Shown in pieces: positions 32,208 through 40,453 of a stretch of 64,000 nt of DNA. The notes beneath the pieces are model-generated. The model did no database searches and was not told the DNA's origin. It saw nothing but the letters and a program-made list of their open reading frames with translations. Each line of letters opens with the position of its first letter. Position 1 is the first letter of the stretch. The translations under genes were made by a program, and so were the position numbers. The DNA is from Falsiroseomonas selenitidurans (GTDB lineage: Bacteria > Pseudomonadota > Alphaproteobacteria > Acetobacterales > Acetobacteraceae): NCBI RefSeq assembly GCF_012103215.1, contig NZ_JAAVNE010000001.1, positions 269,565 through 333,564 of the forward strand. The letters are read 5' to 3'.

Positions 32208-34424
32208 TCAGGCCGCCTCGACGGCGCTTTCGGCCATGTCAAGTGCGGCCGTGGCCTGACGAAAGGTCAGGGTGAAGACGGCGCCCTCCGGATCATTCGC
32301 GGCGCTGATGCCGCCACCGAAGGACTTCATCGTCGCATGGCACAGCGACAGGCCGAGCCCGGTGCCCTGGCCCGGCGGCTTGGTGGTGAAGAAGGGCTCG
32401 AACAGCCGTTCCATGACCTCGGGCGAGATCCCGCCGCCGGTGTCGGAGACGGCGACCCTGACCATGCCCGGACAGGCCGGACCCGCCGCCGCCCGGATGA
32501 CGACGAGGGAGGGCGCCGCGCCCTCGGCATGATGGCTGCGGATGGCGTCGCGCGCGTTCAGCAGCAGGTTCACCAGCGCCTGCTCCAGCGGGATCAGCCG
32601 GGCGATCACCGGCGGCAGGTCCTCCGGCAGGTCCACCCGCAGCGCCACGCCGGCTTCGCGCAGCGCGCCCGCCGCCAGCACCCGCGCCCCCTCCACCGCG
32701 CTGGCGAGGGAGACAGCCTCCGCCTCGCCCTCGTCCTGCCGACCGAAGACCCGCAGGTGGTCGACGATCGCCCGCGCCCGCTGCGCCTGAACGCCGATCC
32801 GCGCCAGCCTTTCCTCCACCGCCGGCAGCGCCGCCGCGCCGTTGCGGCGCAGCGCCCGGGTGGCGTTGTCGGCGGCCAGCGACATCACCGCCAGCGGCTG
32901 GTTCAACTCGTGCGCCAGGCCGGTCGCCATCTCGCCCAGCGTGGTCAGCCGGCCGGTGGATTGCAGGCCGGCGCGGATCCGCCGTTCCTCGGTGATGTCG
33001 GCCATGTAGCCGATCACCTCCGCCGTCCCGTCCGGGGCCCGATCCACCACGCGCAGCGAATCGCGCACCCAGATCCAGCTTCCATCCTGGCGCCGCAGGC
33101 GCTGTTCGCTGAGCGCCTGGCCGGAGCGGGCGACCTCGGCGTAGAGGTCCCGGCGCGTCGGCCCTCCATCCGGGTCGAACAGCAGCTGGCGGTCGGCCAT
33201 GGTGAGCACCTGCCCGGCCCTCCAGCCGATCACCCGCTCGGCGCTGTCGCTCACATGGGTCAGGTCCAGATGCCCGTCGGGGCCGATGCGGCCGCCATAG
33301 ATCATCGCCGGCAGGCCATCGATGCGCCGCACATAGGCGGCCTGCGCGGCGGCGGACAGGCGGCGCTCCGTCTCCGCCCGCTCCGCATCGCGCCTCGCCT
33401 CGCCGCGCGCGCGGCTGGCGTGCCCCAGCGCCACCAGCAGCACGGCGATCAGCCCGGCGCCGCCGGCCGCCAGCCGCACCAGCAGGGCGAGGCGCGCGAA
33501 GGCCGCCTCCGCCGCGCTCTGGTCCAGCACATAGGTGACCAGGAAGGGCGTGTCCGCGCTGCGCCGCCAGCCGATCACGGCCGGCGCCCGGCCAGGACCG
33601 GCCGGGCGGAAGAAGGTGCCGCGGCCGGGCCCGTCCGGCAGCGCCAGGCGCGGATCCTCCGGCGCCAGGCGCGTGCCGATGCCGCTCCCGGCCTCGTCGC
33701 TGCTGGCCACCCCCACCGCGCCCCGCAGCACCTGCACCTGGTCCTCGGCGCGGAAGCGGATCTCGTTCAGTTCCTCCGAGAGGTTCAGCAGGTCCATCGA
33801 GACGACGACGACGCCATCGAAGGCCGGCCCGCTCTTCAACGGCCGGGTGAACTGCACGGTCCAGCGGTTGCTGGCCCGGCCCAGTACCGGGACACTGGCG
33901 AACAGCGCGTCCAGCCCCTCGGCATGGACGCGGAAATGCTCGCGATCCGCCAGCAGCAGGCGCCTGGAGAAGCCGGGAACGCTGGACCAGGTCAGCCAGC
34001 CCGCGCGGTCGATCACCGCGACCTGGATGAAGCCGAACTGCCCTTCATTGGCGGTGCGCGCCAGCTCCGCCTCGATCGCCTGCTGGCCGAGATGATCGGC
34101 CTGGGCCATCAGGTCGTGCCGGGTCTGGGTCAGCCGGTGCAGCACGTCCACCGCTTCCAGCCGCCGCAGCACGATCTGATGGGCGATCGTCGCCGCGGCA
34201 TCGGCCTCGCCGGCCGCGCGCCCGGCACGGTCCGCCGCCAGCCGGGCGAGCAGCGTCTCGCTGCCCAGCAGTGCCGCGGCGGCCAGCAACAGCGCGGCGA
34301 GCCAGGCGAACCAGCCGCGCGTCGCCAGCCGCAGCCGCGCCTGGGCCCGTGCCCGCGGCGCCGCGCCGCCGGGCTCGCGCAACCCGGCCCCAGGCGCCCC
34401 GTCCTGGCAGGCAAGCGGCAGCAT
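32208..34424 (-). CDS. Membrane sensor histidine kinase with dCache-like sensor (PAS-HisKA-HATPase), paralogue 2
   Basis: A 738-residue kinase from ATG 34424 (an upstream TTG gives six more residues). Membrane helices flank an extracytoplasmic domain of about 250 residues (AWLAALLLAAAALLGSETLL near 45, ARLALLVRLAAGGAGLIAVL near 320), which has a double-Cache look. A PAS domain, HisKA helix (ATGLAHELNQPLAVM) and HATPase_c domain (NLLLNARDAIRS, DTGGGISPE, GTGLGLSLCHATM) follow. The PAS-kinase half is a near duplicate of the kinase at 27741-29495. It is downstream of an OmpR-family regulator (34601-35371) on the same strand, its likely partner. Confidence 0.9.
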   Translation of the reverse strand: MLPLACQDGAPGAGLREPGGAAPRARAQARLRLATRGWFAWLAALLLAAAALLGSETLLARLAADRAGRAAGEADAAATIAHQIVLRRLEAVDVLHRLTQTRHDLMAQADHLGQQAIEAELARTANEGQFGFIQVAVIDRAGWLTWSSVPGFSRRLLLADREHFRVHAEGLDALFASVPVLGRASNRWTVQFTRPLKSGPAFDGVVVVSMDLLNLSEELNEIRFRAEDQVQVLRGAVGVASSDEAGSGIGTRLAPEDPRLALPDGPGRGTFFRPAGPGRAPAVIGWRRSADTPFLVTYVLDQSAAEAAFARLALLVRLAAGGAGLIAVLLVALGHASRARGEARRDAERAETERRLSAAAQAAYVRRIDGLPAMIYGGRIGPDGHLDLTHVSDSAERVIGWRAGQVLTMADRQLLFDPDGGPTRRDLYAEVARSGQALSEQRLRRQDGSWIWVRDSLRVVDRAPDGTAEVIGYMADITEERRIRAGLQSTGRLTTLGEMATGLAHELNQPLAVMSLAADNATRALRRNGAAALPAVEERLARIGVQAQRARAIVDHLRVFGRQDEGEAEAVSLASAVEGARVLAAGALREAGVALRVDLPEDLPPVIARLIPLEQALVNLLLNARDAIRSHHAEGAAPSLVVIRAAAGPACPGMVRVAVSDTGGGISPEVMERLFEPFFTTKPPGQGTGLGLSLCHATMKSFGGGISAANDPEGAVFTLTFRQATAALDMAESAVEAA

Positions 34425-34600
34425 CTCGGATCTGGAAGGCAAGGCCGGCTCCGTGGGGGTGGTCGCCGGCCCGCCGGATTGGCTGCGGTCGACCTGGCTT
34501 CAGGCTATCAGGCCAACGGCCGCGGAAAGTCTGTATTTTTGTCAGGCATTGTCGGGCATCGCCGGTGCGGCGCGGCGTGGCGTTCCGCCGCCGGGGCATG

Positions 34601-35371
34601 TCAGCCGCGCGGAAATCCGGCGAAGCTGTAGCCCTGGCCGCGGACCGCCAGCACGACCCGGTCGCCGCCCGGCCCCATCTTGCGGCGCAGCTGCAGCACC
34701 AGATTGTCCAGCGCCCGGTCCTCGGCCCGCCAGGGCCGACGCAGCACGCGCTGGGTCAGCGTCTCCCGGTCCACCGGCACGCCGGGGGTCTCCGCCAGAA
34801 GCGCCAGCAGGTCGAATTCCGCCCCCGTCAGTGGCACCGGGCTACCATCGGCGCGCCGCAGCGCACGCTCCATCGGCAGCAGGCGCCAGCCCGCCGCGCC
34901 GGGCAGGGCATCGCCCTGCGGCAGCGCCTGGGCTGCCGTCTGCGCCGGGGCCGGGGCCGGGGCCGGGGCTGCGGCGGCCGGCCGTGCCGCCTGGCCGCGG
35001 CGCAGATGCGCCCGGATCCGCGCCACCAGTTCCCGCCCCGAAATCGGCTTCAGGAGGAAATCATCGGCGCCGATCTCCAGCGCCACGATGCGGTCGGTCT
35101 CCGCCCGGTTGCCGGTCAGCACCAGGACGGTGGCGCTGGTCAGGGCGCGCAGCGCGCCGATCCGCGGCAGCGTGTCGACATGCCCCAGCCGCTGGTCGAG
35201 CACGACGAGATCGGGCGGCGCCGCCTCCACCGCCGCCACCGCCGCCTCCCAGCTCGCCGCGATGCCGGGCCGCATGCCGTAGTCGGACAGGGTTTGCGCC
35301 ATCTCCTCCGCCAGCGCGGCGTCATCCTCGACGATCAGGATACGCGGTGGCAGCGCTGAGGCCCCTGCCAT
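34601..35371 (-). CDS. OmpR-family response regulator with intact receiver and Ala-Pro linker
   Basis: A 256-residue regulator with a canonical receiver: acidic residues in VEDD (14-17), phosphoacceptor Asp59 (VVLDQRLG) and switch Lys108 (FLLKPI). A repetitive AAAPAPAPAPAQ linker, encoded by GC-rich hexamer-like repeats near 34940-34975, joins it to a winged helix (PLTGAEFDLLALLAE..RALDNLVLQLRRKMG..VRGQGYSF). It is the upstream neighbour of kinase 32208-34424 and so its probable partner. Start ATG 35371; longer in-frame extensions look non-coding. Confidence 0.88.
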   Translation of the reverse strand: MAGASALPPRILIVEDDAALAEEMAQTLSDYGMRPGIAASWEAAVAAVEAAPPDLVVLDQRLGHVDTLPRIGALRALTSATVLVLTGNRAETDRIVALEIGADDFLLKPISGRELVARIRAHLRRGQAARPAAAAPAPAPAPAQTAAQALPQGDALPGAAGWRLLPMERALRRADGSPVPLTGAEFDLLALLAETPGVPVDRETLTQRVLRRPWRAEDRALDNLVLQLRRKMGPGGDRVVLAVRGQGYSFAGFPRG

Positions 35372-35485
35372 GATGTCTGCATCGCCCGGACTCGCCACGA
35401 TCCGCTCCCGCCCCGGCCAGAATCGGGCCGCCAGCGTGGCTTGATCCCGCAGCGGCGCGGACACCGCAACCGCCCGGAAGAAAAT

Positions 35486-35508
35486 CAGACATTTCTGGAC
35501 AGTGTCTG
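35486..35508. promoter_or_regulatory. Inverted repeat CAGACA-N11-TGTCTG in a divergent promoter region
   Basis: A six-bp perfect dyad (35486-35491 and 35503-35508) spaced by 11 bases lies in the 261-base region between the divergent OmpR-type regulator (35371, minus) and the receiver-only protein (35633, plus). The surrounding bases are less GC-rich than average. It is a plausible operator, but the binding protein is unknown; the evidence is the symmetry alone. Confidence 0.35.
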
Positions 35509-35632
35509 GCTGCCGCGCGGCGCCATAGTCCCGCCGGCGTCGTCTGCCCCCCGGCAGCGCGGCGCAGCGGCACGGTGCCATCCGGCCAGGACGGCCGCTG
35601 GGTGCCGCGCGCGGCGACGGATACCCTGCCCG

Positions 35633-36037
35633 ATGGACACCCCCCGCCCCGTTCCCGTCATCATCGTCGACGACGAACCCGACCTCGCCCTCGAGATCGC
35701 CGAGGGGCTGGAGGCGGAGGGCTTCGCCACGACGATCGCCGAGTCGGCGCAGGATGCGATCCGTCGGCTCCTGGCGGCGCCGCAGGGCGGCGTGGTGGTG
35801 ACGGATCTGCGCATGCCCGGGATGGGCGGGCTGCAACTGATCCGGCTGCTGCGCCAACCCCCCTTCACCGAGGCCCTGGTGCAGATCGTGGCGATGAGCG
35901 GCCATGCCGGCCCGGCCGACCAGCAGGCGGCGCGGGATGCCGGCGCCGGTGCCGTGCTGCTGAAGCCCTTCGCCTGGGAGGATCTCGTCGCCGCCACAAC
36001 GCGGGCCCGGGACGCCCTCCTCGCCGGCCGCGGCTGA
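35633..36037 (+). CDS. Stand-alone response regulator receiver domain protein
   Basis: A 134-residue single-domain receiver of the CheY type. VDDE (12-15), phosphoacceptor Asp58 (VVVTDLRMPGMGG), Ser89/Thr-site MSGHAG and switch Lys111 (LLKPFAWEDL) are all present. It has no output domain, so it acts by protein contact or as a phosphate relay/sink. It is divergent from the OmpR-type regulator and 108 bases before the REC-GGDEF-EAL gene. The start was chosen at ATG 35633 because the receiver begins there. Confidence 0.88.
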   Translation: MDTPRPVPVIIVDDEPDLALEIAEGLEAEGFATTIAESAQDAIRRLLAAPQGGVVVTDLRMPGMGGLQLIRLLRQPPFTEALVQIVAMSGHAGPADQQAARDAGAGAVLLKPFAWEDLVAATTRARDALLAGRG

Positions 36038-36145
36038 CGCGCCGGCCGATCGGCGGCGTGATTAAGACCGTAGCATCGATTCTGACGAGGATGCGGGCTG
36101 CCCGCCGTACTCAGGACCTGGCGCGCGCGGAAGGATTCGGTGGTG

Positions 36146-37921
36146 ATGGGCGTGGACGAGGCGCGGACTCTGGCCGAGGCGACCCGGGACGGGGACCTTG
36201 CCGTGCTGGTGGTGGATGACGAGGTCTGGATCGCCGAGGAACTGGCGCTGGGGCTGGAGGATGCCGGCCTGGCGGTGACCATCGCCACCTCCACCGCCGC
36301 CGCCCAGGCGGCGCTGGAAACGGCACCGGAGATCGGCGTGGTGGTCACCGATATCCGCATGCCGGGCGAGGATGGCCTGTCCCTGGTGCGGCGCCTGGTG
36401 ATGAACCGGCCGGAGGCGCAGGCGATCGAGACGGTGGTGATGACCGGCCATGCGACCATCGAGGATGCCGTGGCCGCCGTGCGCGCCGGCGCCTTCGACT
36501 TCGTCCGCAAGCCCTTCACCCTGGATGAGATGGTCGCCGTGGCGCGTGCTGCCCGCAGCCGCGCCGCCGCCAAGCGGCAGGCGGCGCGCGACCGCGCGGC
36601 GAAGGCCGTGCGCCTGGCGGCGGCCGAGGCGGCGCGGGAGGATGCGCAGGCGCGCGACCCGCTGACCGGCCTGCCGAACCGCGCCGGCTTCGCTGCCCAC
36701 CTGGCGGCGGTCGCCGCGGAAGCCGGGCCCGGGGCGGATGATTTCGCCGTCATCGCCGTCGACCTGGACCGCTTCTCGGCCCTGAACGAGGCAGCCGGCA
36801 GCAGCGTCGGCGACGCGGTGCTGCGGGCGATGGCGGAGCGCCTGCGCAGCGCGGTGGCGCCGGGCTGGACCCTGGGGCGCATCGGCAGCGACGAATTCGC
36901 CGCCGCGGGCCCCGGCTGCCCGGACGAAGCCGCCGCGCTTGCCGTGGCCGAGCGGATGCGCGCCGCGGTGGAACAGCCCGTCGCGCACCCCGCCGGCCCG
37001 CTGCGGCTGACCGCCAGCCTGGGCGTCGCCCAGGGCGCAGGTGCCGCGGCGCCGGCGCTGGATGTCGCGGCGCGGATCGCCGGCAATGTCGCCCGCCACG
37101 ATGGCGGCGGCCGCTGCATCCTGTTCACCCCGGCAATGCAGCACGCCGCGGAGCGCCGGCTGACCATTCTGCGCGACCTGCGCCATGCCCTGGGCCGTGG
37201 CGAGATCTCGCTGGTCTACCAGCCGATCTTCCGCATCGCCGACCGCCGCCTGCAGGGCTTCGAGGCGCTGATGCGCTGGAGTCACCCGACGCTCGGCCGG
37301 ATCCCGCCCGCGGAGTTCATCGCCGTGGCGGAGGACGGCCCGGCGATCCTGGATCTCGGTGCCTGGGCGCTGCGCGAGGCCGCGCGCCAGGCAGCGGCCT
37401 GGCGGCGCGGCGGCACGGGGCGCCCGCCCTACATCGCGGTGAACCTCTCCGGCCGCCAGCTGGAAGGCCAGGACATCCCCGCGCTGTTCCGCGACACGCT
37501 GCAGCAAGAGGATCTGCCGCCCGAGGCGCTGGTGGCGGAGCTGACGGAAACCGTCGCCTTCGGCCGCGGCGCGGCGGCCATGGTGGGCGCGCTGCGTGCG
37601 CTCGGGGTGCGCGTGGCGCTGGATGATTTCGGCGCCGGCTTCTCCTCCCTGGGCATTCTCGGCAGCCTGCAGGTGGATACGGTGAAGCTGGACCGCGCCC
37701 TGCTGGCGCATGTGGCGACGGATGCGCGGGAGCGCCGGCTGCTGACCGGCCTGGCCGGCACCATCCACGCGCTCGGCCTGCACATCGTGGCGGAGGGGCT
37801 GGAGACGGAAGCGCAATTCGCGGTGGCGCGGGACGCCGGCTGCGACGCGGCGCAGGGCTGGCTGCTGGGCCGCGCCCTGCCCGCCGACGCCGCAACCGCC
37901 CTGGTTGTAGGCCGCGGCTGA
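36146..37921 (+). CDS. REC-GGDEF-EAL protein, probable c-di-GMP phosphodiesterase
   Basis: A 591-residue regulator. The receiver is intact (VDDE 23-26, Asp69, Lys122). The GGDEF domain starts at DPLTGLPNRAGF (171-182), but its signature is GSDEF (247-251), so cyclase activity is doubtful. The EAL domain has YQPIF, FEALMRW (EAL 373-375), AVNLSGRQL, AELTET, DDFGAGFSSL and EGLET, a full catalytic set. The likely net effect is phosphorylation-controlled c-di-GMP breakdown, which favours motility over cellulose or biofilm. GTG 36140 is an alternative start. Confidence 0.9.
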   Translation: MGVDEARTLAEATRDGDLAVLVVDDEVWIAEELALGLEDAGLAVTIATSTAAAQAALETAPEIGVVVTDIRMPGEDGLSLVRRLVMNRPEAQAIETVVMTGHATIEDAVAAVRAGAFDFVRKPFTLDEMVAVARAARSRAAAKRQAARDRAAKAVRLAAAEAAREDAQARDPLTGLPNRAGFAAHLAAVAAEAGPGADDFAVIAVDLDRFSALNEAAGSSVGDAVLRAMAERLRSAVAPGWTLGRIGSDEFAAAGPGCPDEAAALAVAERMRAAVEQPVAHPAGPLRLTASLGVAQGAGAAAPALDVAARIAGNVARHDGGGRCILFTPAMQHAAERRLTILRDLRHALGRGEISLVYQPIFRIADRRLQGFEALMRWSHPTLGRIPPAEFIAVAEDGPAILDLGAWALREAARQAAAWRRGGTGRPPYIAVNLSGRQLEGQDIPALFRDTLQQEDLPPEALVAELTETVAFGRGAAAMVGALRALGVRVALDDFGAGFSSLGILGSLQVDTVKLDRALLAHVATDARERRLLTGLAGTIHALGLHIVAEGLETEAQFAVARDAGCDAAQGWLLGRALPADAATALVVGRG

Positions 37922-38030
37922 CCTTCCCGCAGAAATCCCGACGAAGGCTGACACGCAACCGTGTGCCGTTCGCGCTAAATTTACCTCTGCACAAGGGCCG
38001 TGCGGCCCATCCGTCAGGGGAACAGGCAAG

Positions 38031-38780
38031 ATGCTGCAGCTTCTGGTCATCGCCGACTACACCGCGGCGCAGAACGACGTCGTGGCGCGGCTCGGCGCGG
38101 CGGGCGTCGCCACGCGCATGGTGGTGGCGGCGCAATCGGCCGAGGCGATGGCGGACGAACCCGGCCATGCCCTCGCCGTCGAGGCGATCGCCGCCGGCGC
38201 GGAGGAGATGGACGGCATCGTGCTGGACTGCGCCAACCTGGCCGGCACCGCCTTCCCCGTGCTGCGCGGCCTGCGCGAGGCGGGGCTGAAGCAGCCGGTG
38301 GTGCTGCTGGCCTCGGCGGCCCCGGGGCAGGAGGCGGAGGCCTTCAACCTGGGCGCCGATGCCGTGCTGGCGCGCAAGGCACCGGTTGCCACCCTGCTGG
38401 CCCGCGTCGCCGCCATCCAGCGCCGCGCCCCGGCGCGCAAGGCCGCGACCCTGCGCTGCGGCAATGTGGCGCTGGACCGTGCCTCCTCCACCCTCGCCGT
38501 CGATGGCCGGCCGGTGGAGGTCACGCCCTATGAGCTGAACGTTCTGGACATGCTGATGTCTGCCCGTGGCGGCGTGCTGAGCAAGGACCGGATCAGCGAG
38601 GCGCTGCACGATGGCGACCCGGAGGCCGCGGCCGGCGTGCTGCGCGTCTTCATCTGCCGGCTGCGTCGCAAGCTGGCGGAGCGCCAGGCGGACGACATCA
38701 TCCAGACGGTCTGGGGCGTGGGCTACCGGGTGGAGCCGCCGGCGCGTCCGGCCGGCCGCGCCCCGGCGGCCCATGCCTGA
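38031..38780 (+). CDS. OmpR/CtrA-like winged-helix regulator with partly degenerate receiver (copy C)
   Basis: A 249-residue member of the same group as copies A and B. The winged helix reads VDGRPVEVTPYELNVLDMLM, VLRVFICRLRRKLAERQ and TVWGVGYRVEP; it lacks the LYG..EGPD segment of copies A and B. The phosphoacceptor aspartate is kept (Asp66 in IVLDCANLAG), but the acidic pair is ADY (8-10) and the switch lysine position is Arg115. Phosphorylation is therefore uncertain. GGGGAA lies upstream of the ATG. The XRE regulator follows at once. Confidence 0.85.
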   Translation: MLQLLVIADYTAAQNDVVARLGAAGVATRMVVAAQSAEAMADEPGHALAVEAIAAGAEEMDGIVLDCANLAGTAFPVLRGLREAGLKQPVVLLASAAPGQEAEAFNLGADAVLARKAPVATLLARVAAIQRRAPARKAATLRCGNVALDRASSTLAVDGRPVEVTPYELNVLDMLMSARGGVLSKDRISEALHDGDPEAAAGVLRVFICRLRRKLAERQADDIIQTVWGVGYRVEPPARPAGRAPAAHA

Positions 38781-38787
38781 GGCACCG

Positions 38788-39228
38788 ATGGCCGATCCGG
38801 CCCGGGTGGCCGCCATCGCACCGCCCCGCCGGGCCACAGCGCGGGCCGCGGGCAGTGCCGATGCCCGGCTGGGCGAGCGCCTGCGCACCCTTCGGCGGCA
38901 GCGCCGCCTGTCGCAATCGGACCTCGCCCAGGTGCTCGGCGTCACCTACCAGCAGGTGCAGAAATACGAGACCGGCAAGACCCGCCTGCCCGCCCGCATG
39001 CTGCCCGCCCTGGCGGACCTGCTGGAGGTGGACAGCAGGCTGCTGCTGAACGGGCTGCAGGAGGAAGGCCCGCCCACCGCCCCGACCGTGCCGAGCGCCG
39101 CCGAGGCACGCGACTGGAACGAACTGGCTGCGGCCTTCGCCGCCCTGCGCCAGCCGCGCACCCGCCGGCTGCTGCTGGCGATCATCCGCGCCATGGCGGC
39201 CGAGGCCCGGCTGGAGCCGGAGGGCTGA
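38788..39228 (+). CDS. XRE-family helix-turn-helix regulator
   Basis: A 146-residue DNA-binding protein. The HTH_3 domain reads GERLRTLRRQRRLSQSDLAQ and VTYQQVQKYETGKTRLPARM, the lambda-Cro fold common in alphaproteobacteria. A C-terminal helical region (WNELAAAFAALRQPRTRRLLLAI) may mediate oligomerisation. ATG 38788 has GAGG five bases upstream; ATG 38773, overlapping the preceding gene, is an alternative. It is close behind the copy C regulator and probably cotranscribed with it. Confidence 0.88.
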   Translation: MADPARVAAIAPPRRATARAAGSADARLGERLRTLRRQRRLSQSDLAQVLGVTYQQVQKYETGKTRLPARMLPALADLLEVDSRLLLNGLQEEGPPTAPTVPSAAEARDWNELAAAFAALRQPRTRRLLLAIIRAMAAEARLEPEG

Positions 39229-39363
39229 GAGTCCGCCGCATCCGCTCGGCAACATCAGCGGGCCGGCCCGGCGGCGCCTCGCAGGGTCGCGGCAACGCCT
39301 GCCGACCCTCAGCCGCCGGCCTTCTGGAGCGCTCCCTGAAGGTCCGGCCGCCGCCGTGGCGGA

Positions 39364-40350
39364 TCAGGTCGCCTTGATGTTGGCACGGCGCACCACGCCG
39401 CCCCAGCGCTCGATCTCCGACCGCTGGAAGGTGGCGAAGGCGTCGGGCGAGCTGCCGACCAGGTCCAGCCCCAGCCCGGCCGCGCGCTGCGCCACTTCCG
39501 GCACCTTCAGCGCCGCCGCGACCTCCGCATGCAGGCGCTGCACCAGCGGGGCCGGCGTGCCGGCGCGGACGCTCATGCCGTACCAGTTCACCACCTCGAA
39601 TCCCGGCAGCGTCTCCTTCGCCAGTGGCACGTCCGGCAGCGAGGCCAGCCGGTTCGGCCCGGTGCTGGCCAGGGCGCGGACCCGGCCGGCGGCGATGTGC
39701 GGCTGGGCGATGGCCAGCGCGTCGAACATGAACTGGGTCTGCCCGGCGATCACATCGGTGAAGGCGGGCGCGCTGCCGCGATAGGGCACGTGCACCGTCT
39801 CGATCCCCGCCGCGGCGTTCAGCAATTCCCCGGACAGATGCGGCAGGCCGCCATTGCCGGAGGACGCGAAGTTCAGCTTGCCGGGCTGGGACTTCGCCAG
39901 CGCGATGAACTCCGCCAGGCTGCGCGCCGGCACCTGCGGGTTCACCACCATCACGAAGGCCAGGCTGGCGACATGCGACAGCGGCGCGAAGTCGCGCAGC
40001 ACGTCCACCGCCATGGCCGGATACAGCACCGGGTTCACTGCCAGGTTGCCGGTGGTGCCGAAGAAGATGGCGTGGCCATCCGCATCGGCCTGCGCCACCG
40101 CCTGCGTCGCCACCAGGCCGTTCGCCCCCGGGCGGTTTTCCACCACCACGGGCTGGCCCAGCTTTGCACCCATGTGCGGCGCCATCAGCCGTGCCAGGAT
40201 GTCGATGCCGCCGCCCGGCGGGAAGCCGATGACGATGCGCACCGGGCGGTTCGGGAAGCCGGATTGCGCCAGGGCCGGCGCCGCCAGCGGCAGCGCCGCG
40301 GCCCCCAGCACCAGGCCGCGCCGCGTCAGGCCGGTGATTCGGTTGGTCAT
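39364..40350 (-). CDS. Tripartite tricarboxylate transporter substrate-binding protein (TctC/Bug family), copy 1
   Basis: A 328-residue periplasmic binding protein for an unknown carboxylate. The N-terminus is a Tat-like signal (LTRRGLVLGAAALPLAAPALA). The Bug-family pattern is clear: FPNRPVRIVIGFPPGGGIDI, VVENRPGANG and ASSGNGGLPHLSGELL. GAGGAA before ATG 40350 sets the start. No TctA or TctB membrane genes are adjacent. It is divergent from the BNR-protein/decarboxylase/isomerase cassette, so its ligand may be that pathway's substrate. Confidence 0.9.
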   Translation of the reverse strand: MTNRITGLTRRGLVLGAAALPLAAPALAQSGFPNRPVRIVIGFPPGGGIDILARLMAPHMGAKLGQPVVVENRPGANGLVATQAVAQADADGHAIFFGTTGNLAVNPVLYPAMAVDVLRDFAPLSHVASLAFVMVVNPQVPARSLAEFIALAKSQPGKLNFASSGNGGLPHLSGELLNAAAGIETVHVPYRGSAPAFTDVIAGQTQFMFDALAIAQPHIAAGRVRALASTGPNRLASLPDVPLAKETLPGFEVVNWYGMSVRAGTPAPLVQRLHAEVAAALKVPEVAQRAAGLGLDLVGSSPDAFATFQRSEIERWGGVVRRANIKAT

Positions 40351-40453
40351 TTCGTTCCTCCCTGGGCCACTGCGGGCACCTTGACATTTCTTCTCGTATG
40401 GTGGGATTGATTCGCCCCAACGGTCAAGGCCTTTGGCCAGGGGAGGAATTCGG

